DNA of 64,000 nt from Rhipicephalus microplus (Eukaryota; Arthropoda; Arachnida; Ixodida; Ixodidae): positions 78,200,987 to 78,264,986 of the forward strand of contig NC_134707.1 of assembly GCF_043290135.1 (NCBI RefSeq), in the 5' to 3' direction. Made by a program: the position numbers and the translations under genes. Below, piece by piece: positions 45,278-56,000 of the stretch. The notes beneath the pieces were generated by a model. It made no database searches. It was not told the origin of the DNA and saw only the letters and a list, made by a program, of their open reading frames with translations. Within the stretch, counting starts at the first letter, position 1. Each line of letters starts with the position of its first letter.

Positions 45278-47265
45278 GTCTTCTTTCTCGTATGCAGCGT
45301 CACTGCCCGAACTTTGCTGAGCGCGTTGCTTCATACCAATGCAAAGGTGCCCTCTTGAAATCAGTGCTGTATGAAAATGCATTCCAAAGAACGACGTTCC
45401 AGGAACCAGTTACTTTTTGGAGGAACGAAGAAACGACACCGTTATGTGAAGGATCGGTGGAACTGTAACGGCAACGCGCTACGTTTACGTAAGAACGGCA
45501 AATTAGGTAACGGCGTTCATTTCCTCGGCTTTGAACGCACGCAGCATATAATGCAGGACAGAGCGGATTGGCGACTGCGTGAGGGGCGATGACGAAACCG
45601 ACCACTTGTGGGAAGAGCATTTGATTACTTTTCCTACTAGTATGATCCATTCTGACCGCAATAAAGGACCGATAGGAAGTGTAGGAGTGTTGACACACCG
45701 TGGAGAGTTTTTACTGGACATTGATAATGATCGAACTCCATTGTGAGCTGCTGCCAGGAAAGATCGCACTATTTGTTACCTCGAGGACTTGTCTGCTTGG
45801 CTAACTCATAAGTATACTTGTGTGTGTGTGTGTTTGTTTGTGTGTGCGTGTGCCTGCGTGCGTGCGCATTCTGGCGGTTCTGCAACGCGTGCACATGACC
45901 CTGTCCACATAGTCGAAACACTTGCGCGGGATTTCATCGAGTCTCTGAAAAGTGCGAATTATCGTCGCGAAACTGGTTAATCGCGCATAGGACAGAGGAA
46001 CCAATCACGACGCTTGAGGCACAGTAAAGCACCGATGTACTAAACACCATAATCCGCGCCGTGACTTTCCACTGCTCATGAATGGTCTAGAGCCCAAACA
46101 TAACAATGACAAAGCTACACTTCGGAACTCTATCCCTTGGAAATGAGCCCTTTTGCCGCGTGCAGCGTATGCTTCGGACGTTTACATATGTTTTATGTTC
46201 AAGCACTTACGGTGTGCAACGCGTCGAACTATAGTCGGAGTGTTTTTCTCGTCATGTGTACTTCCGCTACTCCGAGGTTCAATCGTCTCTTTAGAATCCC
46301 GTATATACCGCCGGCAAGAAACATATCTTTTGACACCCGGGTACATGGATTGCAGGGAAGAGGACCGAAACGTAATGGAAGTGGGTGCGGCAGCGGCGCC
46401 TGTCCGGTGCCTGCAGTGGTTGCGTTTGGCCAGGCATCTATATTTGACATTCCAGTTATCACCGTGGCTATCAGTCCATAGTTTTTTTTATTGTCATTCA
46501 TTTCAACATCCACCCACACCGATAACGACTGTCATGCAATGAACCATACAAGTACATCCAGCGACACATTCTTGTTGCACCCGCGGAACCTGCCCTCACT
46601 TTACTACCTCGATCGACATTACTCTTATTTGTGTGACAGCATGACAGAACCCTGTAGCGTTTGATGGAGCGGCTTTTCAACGATACCAATCAATTGCTAA
46701 CGACAAAACAAAGCTGGTCTGTCGTATACCAACTTTGAGATGGAACTCTTGCTTAGTGTGGACATGTACTTGTATCCTGGACATTACTTCATATATATAC
46801 TCAGACTGCAATATTGAATCAGCTCTCATTCAATTCATACGTATTATTTTTCTCGCTGTGGTTTTCTGTGCATGAAGCTTATTCATATTGGTGCACGTGT
46901 GGCAATTTCTTCACGAAAAAAAAAAAAATCTTCCACGACACTTGAGATTCGCTTTCAATAGTGTATATATAGAATGCGATAGCGTAATCAGGCTCTATAG
47001 ATGACGCCTTCTCAGTCGCTAGCGTGACTTCGGTTCACGGTGTATGATTCAACTATGCTGCATGGGGAAAGAACGTTAGCACGCGTAAAATGAACTGTTT
47101 CAAACAATTTTTTTAGAATGCCTAATGGAAGTACAGTTGCGAAGTGGCCACTGCCTTTCTTTTGCGAATTAGGGAGTAGTCCACTATACGCGTCGGTGAG
47201 ACAAACGCGAACCTAAGCAGCTGTTGACTTTGAGCGCTTTGTAATGGGTGGGTGGGCCTCTAATG
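45278..47265. other. Intergenic, no recognised gene
   Basis: About 2 kb. The only clear item is a (TG)n-rich microsatellite at 45820-45868. Open frames on both strands (for example 45300-45698, 46153-46542) show no motifs. Confidence 0.5.
45820..45868. repeat. (TG)n / TGCG-type microsatellite
   Basis: TG repeats interrupted by TTTG and TGCG units. Confidence 0.85.
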
Positions 47266-48138
47266 CCCCTGTCACACGGCCACCACCAAACTTCGTTGAA
47301 CACCGTCAACGTAAATCCCTAGGGGGTTTGACGGAGAAGGAGTTGTGGCTGTGTCACACGGCAATGACAAGGTTGTAAAAGTTGCCGCGAGGGGGCTCAG
47401 CTGGCGCTGTTTGATTTTCAGGAAAGTATTCTAATTTCATTCCTATTGATTTTTTGTGAATCCTCGTTATGCGGATTTTACCAAAAAGCACTAATAAGTA
47501 GGTATGCGACTAACAAACCATTAAACTAATTTCAAATAAAAACGCATTTGCTAAATGTAGCAATGCTGCTAGTGACGCTGGCCACATTGTGCTTTTAGTT
47601 GTTTTGTTGCCTGTGTACATGCCCGGTACGAAAGTTCTTATGCTTCCTTGCCTCGTGAGCGCACATTTTGTGTTCTTCAGCCATGAGTGACACAGCGGAC
47701 GACGTAAAGAAGTGGTACGATATTGCGCTGGTAATGACGTTGATCGGCTGGCGCCGGCCGGCCCGGCTATATCGCGACTCGCGAGGCACGGTGTGTGTAG
47801 GGCATCGGTGTTGAGAGTAAGTGAACTCTGGCGGGCGTAAATATATGTAAGCAAACACGCGTTGTGAATGAGTACTACAACGAAAGAACGTTTAATATTG
47901 CTAAAATGTAATATTCTTTCACTGCGGCCACTTAGTGCTCGAAATTTTCCTCTGACCTCTAGACTGCTGGGGACGAGAGTACCTCGTTTCGCTGCGAAGG
48001 GAGATCGTTGAACGTCCTTTGCGAAATGCTCCATTCACCTTCGTTTGCGTAAGGGTGGCCGTGTGACACCGACCGCATCTTCGTTGTCGTAAGGACGAGG
48101 GAGTTAAACGGTTTTCACGGGTGCCCGTGTGACAGGGG
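47266..48138. mobile_element. DNA transposon with CCCCTGTCACACGG termini
   Basis: 873 bp with inverted ends CCCCTGTCACACGGCCACC and (reversed) CCCCTGTCACACGGGCACCC. Related phrases recur inside (GCTGTGTCACACGGCAATG near 47349; GTGTGACACCGACC near 48060), so the subterminal regions are themselves repetitive. Target duplication is unclear. A plus-strand exon-like piece lies at 47681-47816: acceptor GTGTTCTTCAG, ATG at 47683, 43 codons (SDTADDVKKWYDIALVMTLI) to a stop, then GTAAGT. It may be a remnant of the element's protein. Confidence 0.65.
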
Positions 48139-48249
48139 TACAAAACACCCGCTCGTTGCGCAATTCTAAAGCACGCCTGGCGTGATTGTACGCTGCTGCC
48201 GTGCATCACTATACGTAAACGTTGAGAACTTTTCGTCTATAATTAGATG

Positions 48250-48790
48250 ATATTTGAACATTTCTTTTAGGAGCGAAGCTCCTTAAGGCATGGGCTGTGC
48301 GTCCCCTGTATGTAGCCACCTCTCGTTCAGTTCTTGCAGTGTTCGCTAGATGGCGGTACTTGTAGCTGACGGCATTAAGTATTACGCTAGCCACCGCCCG
48401 ATCTAAAGGGTACAGCCATATCCATCCGTCCATCCATCCATCCATCCGTCCGTCCGTCCGTCCGTCCATCCATCCATACATCCATCCATCCATCCATCCA
48501 TCCATCCATCCATCCATCCATCCATCCATCCATCCATCCATCCATCCATCCATCCATCCATCCAAAAGATGCAAGATGTTATAAACTAGACGGCGGTACG
48601 TGTAGTTGATTATGAAAGATGTGAGGTGTTATAAAATAGGAATGATGCCACATATGGCGCGTGTCATCGTTCGATATAGTGCAGCGACGTACGCTAGGGG
48701 GAGCGTTGCAATAAAATCGAGTGGGCGAAATGTACGGAGGATTCATGGTTTACCAGGTTTACCTCCGGAGCTTCGCCCACTCATCATCAT
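48250..48790. repeat. GCGAAGC-type element with (TCCA)n microsatellite
   Basis: Begins with the palindrome AGGAGCGAAGCTCCTT (48269) and ends near CCGGAGCTTCGCCCACTC (48769-48784). It carries a long tetranucleotide array (TCCA/TCCG)n at 48421-48564, roughly 35 units, mostly TCCA with an internal block of TCCG. The array translates as a WMDG repeat, which is not a protein. Confidence 0.8.
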
Positions 48791-49402
48791 TCACTTCGTG
48801 GATGTGGCGGCACTTTTCTGAAGCTGTTTCAAGCAGTTACCTGACTGTTTGATAGAACATATGCTTGATATACGCAGAGTGCGTGGATTCAATTTGCACT
48901 CAAACTGTTTTTAATTATTTGTTTACTTGTATTTATCTCGAATTTTCACTTATGGGCAACCCTAACTTTTCACTCAGAACTAGCAATTAAATTAACGCAG
49001 CCACCGGCACCAGAACTTCAGTGATATAAGCTCTGTAACGCTATCATGTTAATATGCGAAGTGCAGCATTCTGACTGCGCATTTGATGACTGATGTAGAA
49101 AGTGCCATGTCTCTTGCACTTGTAATAGACGAGCACTAAAGTTGTAGTTCGACTTATTTGCAGGATGGCTGGTGACCTATATAACGTTCGTTTATAGGGT
49201 TGTACCCTTACAATCGTTCTATCAACATGTAACCTTCCACCGCCGTTGTTAAATGCGCAAAATATGCGTAGTGCCAAATTAATATTAAACTTTTCACTTC
49301 ATTTGGCCGCAATACCATCTGGCACTATATTTTGATCAAAAACTTAAATGAAACGTTAATGTAACGACATAGTTCCAATTTGCGAAATGTAACAGTAACG
49401 AG
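48791..49402. other. Intergenic, no recognised gene
   Basis: About 600 bp of unassigned sequence. AACGTTAATGTAACGACA near the right edge may be the edge of an older repeat broken by the LINE at 49403. Confidence 0.45.
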
Positions 49403-49660
49403 AGAAAGAGAGGTAAACTTTATTGATTTCCGGCAGATTACTGGGCTTGGCTCCCACCTATAAGCTAACAGGAAGACCACATCTCCCAGCAGCTTCCTTG
49501 GCCTGGTGGATCGCGCCAATTTGCTTGTCCTGGCCAGAACTGAGCAGCGCCGTCCGCCAACGCGCCCGAAGGTCTTCATTGGAGGCCGTGACCCCAGAAT
49601 TTGTGATTAATGCTGGACATTCCCATATGATATGGCCTCTGGTGGTATAGTACTGGCAGA
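49403..49660 (-). mobile_element. I-group LINE 3' end fragment
   Basis: The minus strand reads SNEDLRARWRTALLSSGQDK and IHQAKEAAGRCGLPV, typical of the tail after the C-terminal Cys/His cluster of tick I-group ORF2. The 3' end is CAATAAAGTTTACCTCTCTT. 5'-truncated to about 250 bp. Confidence 0.7.
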
Positions 49661-49763
49661 GATTGGAACTTCAGACGTCGGAATATATGTGGTGCAGGAT
49701 GACGGGGCTCGTGTGCGTGTTTGTAGCTGCGGTTATTGAACGGTCTAGGCCCGATTTAGCTTG

Positions 49764-50070
49764 AGGTGCAGAGTGGATCAGGGCACAAAGCGGGACTAAG
49801 GTTATCATAGTTGAAATGAAGAAGAAGTGGACATGGGCCGGGCATGTAGCGCGTAGGCAGGATAACCGCTGGTCATTAAGGGTAATAGGCTAGATTTCCA
49901 GAGAACAAAAGTGACTTAGGGGGAGACAGAAAGTTAGGTGGCGGATGAGATTAAGAGGATTGCGGGTATAAAGTGACAGCAGCAAGCACAGGACCCAGTT
50001 GACTGGTGGAACATGGGAGAGGCCTTTGTCCTGCAGTGAACGTAGTCAGGCTGATGATGATGATGTGGAG
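49764..50070 (+). mobile_element. RTE-type LINE 3' end
   Basis: A plus-strand frame reads KKKWTWAGHVARRQDNRWSL, then a decayed RGR-K-RW block, then GTWERPLSCS at the stop. The 3' end is CAGGCTGATGATGATGATG, a short-repeat tail typical of RTE elements. It carries stops, so it is an inactive, 5'-truncated copy, opposite in strand to the LINE at 49403. Confidence 0.75.
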
Positions 50071-50469
50071 GGCAGTCGATAGTGCTGAGTTATGTTCCTT
50101 TCGAACTTATGGAACTTGTAACGGGAACTCATTCTAAAATTGTGAAGGAACGAGCCTTTATTCCTGTTTAAGAGGAACGTGTACGGCACTGGTGTGAAGT
50201 TCGTCGGAGTGGTAAAACTCCACAGTTCTCGTCAAAAGAATTCGAGTAGACGTATACAACTTTACCGCTGCCCCGATTTCCAACAGTCAAACGGAGAAGG
50301 GAAACGTGCAGTGAGAATAGTAGAGTAACTGTGCAGGAAGAATTTTGACGATCACATGGCTCTTTTTATGTGTACAGCCGAAGCCACTTCCTTGTAGAGC
50401 GTGCGAGCAGCCGGTTTTCGCTTAGGTTTCCGAAGAGTGCCTCGATGCGCTCGTTCGCCTCCGCTCCAC

Positions 50470-50586
50470 GGGGCGACACCTTGAGGCAGTTTCGGGCTCT
50501 CACGTGTTGAGTCGGGAGTATACATGCATGGCCTAGTAGTCGGACTGATTGAGTCAGGGCCCGAAGTTGCCTCAACGTGTCGCCCC
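50470..50586. repeat. Inverted repeat (hairpin-forming)
   Basis: Arms of about 29 bp: GGGGCGACACCTTGAGGCAG at 50470 and, reversed from 50586, GGGGCGACACGTTGAGGCAA, both continuing to TTCGGGC(T/C). They are separated by a 59-bp loop and have few mismatches. GC-rich compared with surroundings. Confidence 0.75.
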
Positions 50587-52331
50587 ACCGAGCAGAAACC
50601 GACTGCTTGCGCGATCTAGAAAGGCGTGGTCGCGGAACCATGCAGGTACATTCTTGGCTCCACAAGTTTCAGCCTCGCTCAACCTTTGAAAAGTCGCTGC
50701 CTGTCCATGCGTGTCAGGAGAACCATATAATCTCGAGTCAGCCGGCGCACAAGTTTTCTAAAGAACGTGATAATACCACCACAGTCTCTAACCATGAAAG
50801 GTGCACCTGCAGATTCTCGGCGTGCTTATCGTGTACGGAGTTGTGGGCGTCTGCGATGCCACGTTGCGGAAGCAACCAACGGTATATAATGTCGCGCCAT
50901 TCGTTGCCTGCTTGTGCCATTTAGTGTTCCTATCAGGACACTTGGTCCGGGAGCGTCGTCAAGCGTTGGGGAAGGCGTATAGACATTCGACGGGACGGGA
51001 GAGCCGCTGAGTTGCGATGCCGAGTAGAGTGGCGTTATACCTGGTCGTGAGGCTCCTCGAACTTGCGCGCCTTTCTTACTATGAGCTCAGTACCCGATGT
51101 CTATTTACACCGGAACTTCACACCGCGGTCCTCGGTAGACGCAATCGGGACGACGTATCTGTATGCCTGAGAGAGTGGACTTATTATAATCACCATTTAC
51201 ATCTTGTAAAAGGGTGGATGTAGTGTAGAGGGTGCGTTTACTGTTACTAACGCCACTAAGGGTTGATCACACTACTGTCATTCGTCCGCCATGTTGTTTG
51301 GTTGGTCGTGTATGCAATCGGTTCAAGTACCTTGCCCTCCACGTCGTATCTAGCAACATGTGACAACATGCCACGCCACATGCATTACAGCATATGACGC
51401 AGCTGTTGCTCCGCTCGCTACAGTTTGGACACGTGAAAAAATAGCACGTCCAACTGTTCATGGCACGTGACACCGGCCTCTTTCGGGGCTTATACGTCAA
51501 TGGTGTCATCGCATTCTTTGCACTTGACAATGAGAAAACGTACGCGCTTAAGAGAGCAGTTGCCCTTGAACTTTATTACGAATACATATATCAGAAAGGA
51601 GAATGGTGGTTGCATGGTAGATGTATAACACAGCTGAAACGACAAGATGGCTTGCACGCAATGTTCATCGAACCTTGTAGTTCAGTGTCCGTCTCTTTGA
51701 CATGATGCCTCTGCAGTGGTAAGTGCCGCAAGCTGTCTCAGTAACAATCGCGTCGAATGAGCCATATGCTAGATAATGATAGCGCTAAAGAGCGCCTACC
51801 TAGATAAGTTTCAACGCACGAATGTACTCTGTGCATGGCAGTGTTCAAAGGCGTCCCACCGGAGTAGTCGTTCGGGCTGGGGTAGCCGACCTGACGCACC
51901 GAGTGAAAAACCAGAATTAACTTTAGTTGATCCTCATGCTTTTTCTATGTCCTTCGCTCTTTTTACTCCCTCCCGTGTCTGAACAACTGAATCGTATGGT
52001 GCAAGCCTCCCCTCCCCCCTCCATCTCCATTTGATAGGGATCCGCAGTAATGGGATGGATCGCTGCTCAGAAAGTCATCGCAAGAAGTCGACACCTGGGT
52101 CGTTAATAACGTGAAATTTTTTTTTCACTTAGTTACTTTCCATGTTTACCATCTATCACTCACATCCGCCTCGAGCAGATTCCGTCGCGGCCCACTGCCT
52201 TCAAAACAAACGGAACTAGAATAAAATCTTCACATTATCCTGGACCCGGCGTACTACCCGAACAAGCTCGATGGACAATGCGTGGACGTCTGCGTAGAGA
52301 GGCCGCTTCCATCGTCCCTCCTGTGATTCAT
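50587..52331. other. Intergenic, no recognised gene
   Basis: About 1.7 kb between the inverted repeat and the 3' end of the TIL-domain gene. No element ends, SINE or coding motifs were seen. The polyadenylation site of the TIL gene should lie in its right part; AATAAAATCT-like sequence is not on the correct strand. Confidence 0.45.
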
Positions 52332-52647
52332 TCAGAAGAAGTGGGTGGGAGGGTGCTGGTTGCTGATGATGTTACGCTGCCTGCCGGGCTTGCCCCCGCG
52401 GCCCCCTCTGCAGGCGGAGGTGGGGATGCAGAGGCCGTTCTTGTCGCGGATGTATCCCCTCACACAGAAGCATCCGGGCACGCACTGTGCCGTACACGCT
52501 TCGGGTGCCTGCTGGCCGCACACGGCGGGACAGGCACTGCCGCAGCTTCGGAACTCCTCGTTGCGCTTGCACTGGTCACCCTGACCGCCCACGGGTGCAC
52601 ACTGGTCTCGGGGCACGCAAGGGCCGTCCCTCGTGGCACGGATCAGG
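52332..52647 (-). CDS. TIL gene, terminal exon
   Basis: Starts after TCCCCGTAG with LIRATRDGPCVPRDQC, which completes domain 1, and continues with domain 2: CKRNEEFRSCGSACPAVC, ACTAQCVPGCFCVRGY, CIPTSAC. The last 24 residues after the final Cys are Gly/Arg/Gln-rich and lie outside the fold. Confidence 0.9.
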
Positions 52648-52923
52648 CCTACGGGGAGGGGATAAAGTAAAGAAAACGGATTCAGCGTTCACCGTTTTGC
52701 TGGAAAGAGGAAACAGCTTGTTTTCGTGCTGTGGCACGGTAGTACAACTCTAAAGGCTGACGTCACGGCCGTAGCACAGCGTTATTTTAGGAGGCACGCT
52801 TATTCACCACAGCCCATATGCGGACATGGTACGGTAGCAGAACTCTAAAGGCTCACTCGATGCCTTGGAAGTGCGTTTTTAAAGACGATGGTCTTTCTTG
52901 GAGACCTTCGCCGCAAAAATTTG

Positions 52924-53019
<96 letters not shown>

Positions 53020-56000
53020 TGTGCAATTGTCAATTAAAAAGCAATCATTGCGCATATCTGAGGTACCATAACAACACGTTAATATTATGTATGTGTACTT
53101 TTTACTACAAAACGCATACATAGGTAATTCTAAGGACCATAGCGTTTATCCCGCTGCGCTGACCATGTAACGCTAGCACGAATAGGGAAGTGTTTCCAAC
53201 GTTTTGCTAAGACGACATGGTGGTGGCACCTACCCGCCGCCTTGCGTTCTACATTTTATCACATCAGAGACAGGCGCGCAGGGTGCGCGCCCCGTTTTCC
53301 AGGACAACTGCCACTTAGCGCTCATGTCTCACGTGTGACGTGACTTGATGTGCTCGTTTGCCTGCGCTGCACGCTCGAGAGACTCCAACGCAGGCCCCCA
53401 GAATACCATTCACCAATTTTCTTTTGCAGAACATCAAATAAACGTTTTGTTCACTCTCTTCAGACGCAAGACTATCGTCTTTCGACGACATTTGCAGTGT
53501 AACATGCAGATACGGGGCCAATTTTTTGAAGGGCCTATTCAACACAGCCAAGATGAGAACGTGGCACGACAGTATACGCTCTAAAGGCTGACGTCACTGC
53601 CCCAGCAGAGTGTTTTTTTAGAGGACTCACTTGTTCGCCACAGCTTCGATGGGAACATGAGACGGTTGCACAACTCTAAAGGCTCAAGTCGCTGCCTTGG
53701 CAGTGCGTTTTTCTAAAGGCTCAAGTTGCTGCTTCGGCCGTGCGTTTTTTGAAGGAAAATGGTCTACTGAACACAACAAGATGGGAACGTGGCACGACAG
53801 CACGTTGCGTTCTAAAGGCTGACGTCACTGCCTTAGCAGTGGGTTTTTTCAGGGGACACGTTAATTCACCACAGCCCGGATGGGAAGATGGTACGGCAGC
53901 GCAACTACGAATGCTGACGTCACTGCCTCCGCAATGCGTTTTTTGAGGGCACGCGCATATTCACCACTGCCCAGAGGGGAACATGGCGACACCCAGAGAG
54001 TCCTTTTTGGAAATGTGTTGAGGCTCAATTCAAAAAGTATGGGGACGTTCATTGTTATCTGAAGGCTTGAAGTAAGGAAATGTCATCGTACAAAGATTGC
54101 CCCTGGAGTCAACATTTTGGGAAGTATACAATTGACTCTCTTTCCTGAAAAAGAAAGCCTCTACGCCCAAACGATGGCTAGTGACATCGCGAGGTCTAAA
54201 TGTAACAGATAAATGTCACCCGAACGGAACAGAAAATCAGTTGTATATGGAGTCGAAGTGAGAAGAACTTGCGAAGCATGGACTGTCACTGAGGCTACGT
54301 TCCGAGCAGTGTGCATCTGTTTTGTTATTATTTCCGTTGCCTTGTTCGAATACACGCTGTTATTTTATTAGTTCCACGTGATTCATCTGATGATATTGTT
54401 AAACGCTTTTGTTTATTGTGAATATCCGCCTTGTAACTATTTTTCACGTTGCAATTGTTTTTTAGGTGTTGTATATTACTGTAATGCATGCTTTTTTTGA
54501 TGATGATATATGAAGTTTTTTGGCGCAAGGGCCATTTGATGGCCAAAGAGCGCCAGTTCATGGGACAACGAATGTGGACAATGATTGTGACTAGCGGCTG
54601 TATAAGGGCCATAAAATTCCTCGCGGTAAGGCGGGTAAAAACATACAAGTAATAAAATCATGACCATGCCGTGAAATGTGTGTATGGTGTGAATAGATGA
54701 CAAAAGTTGGTGAAAATGTAAAACGATGGTGGACATGTATGGCATTAGCACAAGTACCTCACTCGTTCACACCCTTGCGTCCAAGGGCCGTGAGGCAAGT
54801 GCTTTCCTGTGTAGCCACCGCAGCAAAAACCTCCGTGGAGAGGTCGTGCTACGGGATGCCCGGGTATATGATATGAAAATTATGAATTTCTTTTAAAAAC
54901 GCTAACAATGATTTATGACTAAAAAGCGGTTCCCTACCAACGAACATTGCAGGGTGTAAAGGTATATGTTGTCGGTAGGGTAATGGAAAATGCTGTTTTC
55001 TTAGAGTTTCTAAGTGTTTGCACTGAATTAACATGTGAAGGACTGTTAATGCTTCACCACATTTGTCACACAATGGTGGGTCGCCACCGGACAAAAGATA
55101 TGTGTGTGTCGTGTATGTGTGTCCTATCCTGAGTCTCGTTAGTATTACCTCTGTATGACGTGATTCTGAAACTGGCAGCCAATGACCAAGGTGTGGCTTA
55201 ATAATGTGTTGTTTGTTTTATGTGTGTGTATCCCACTTGCTCTGCCAGTAGTCCCTGAGGTTTCGTTTGAGAGACGGCTTAAAATCAAGGGCCGGGATTA
55301 ATATGGGTGTAGGGGCAGTGCTTTTGTGGACGGATGCAGCGAGCTGATCCGCCCTCATGTTGCCTTGGATCTCACGGTGCCCTGGCACCCAGCACACTAC
55401 AACATGTTGTTTGAGTGTGTAGAGTGTGCACAAAATGAAGTAAAGCGAGACAAGGACCGGGTTTTTTTTGTTTTTTAAGACTGTGCAGAGCCGTTACCAC
55501 ACTGAGGGAGTCTGTATAAATTACTGCTTTTTGTATTTGTAATTGTTTGATATGTTTAGCTGCCACAAGTATCGCGTAAGCTTCCGCTGTGAAGATACTT
55601 GTGCCTGGATGTAGAGGGCCAGCATCCGAAAAGGATGGGCCGACAGCAGCGTAGGACACAGAGGAGTTAGACTTGGAGGCATCTGTAAAGAACTGAGGAC
55701 GTGTGTATTTGTGTTGAAGTTCCAGGAAGTATGTTCGGATATGGGCAATAGGTGCATGTTTTGTTACTTCTAGGAAAGACACATCGCAGTCTATAGTCTG
55801 CCATTGCCACGGTGGCGGGTATGCTACAAGAGCCATTAAACTGTGTTCAAGTGACACTCCAGTTTCTTCAGCTAGACCCTTCAGGCGAACTGAGAGGGGC
55901 TGCCTCATCGAAGGCCTGTTTTGACACAGAATGTAGCTCGACAGATCATTAATAGTAGAGTATGAGGGGTGCTTCTTGTCTACTTTCACCTTAAGAAAAT

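Larger units (their letters stand above)
52751..54000. repeat. Diverged ~95-bp minisatellite with TGACGTCA motifs
   Basis: Units of the form CTAAAGGCTGACGTCACTGC, C-TTAGCAGTGCGTTTTTTGA-like, TTCACCACAGCCC-like, GATGGGAACATGG-like. They recur at 52751-52900 and 53520-54000, with insertions between. TGACGTCA (a perfect CRE/ATF palindrome) occurs at 52758, 53589, 53820 and 53915. Other units have CTCAAGTCGCTGCC-type decay of the motif. It lies in the TIL gene intron. Confidence 0.75.

Noticed and set aside
47510..48034. 174-codon minus-strand ORF in the CCCCTGTCACACGG element
   Set aside because: It lies antisense to a better-supported exon-like segment, overlaps the inverted terminal regions, and shows no domain.
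48209..48574. Minus-strand ORF with WMDG repeats
   Set aside because: Translation of the (TCCA)n microsatellite.
52818..53123. ORFs with SVCL / TDRQ repeats on either strand
   Set aside because: Translation of the (GTCT)n microsatellite.
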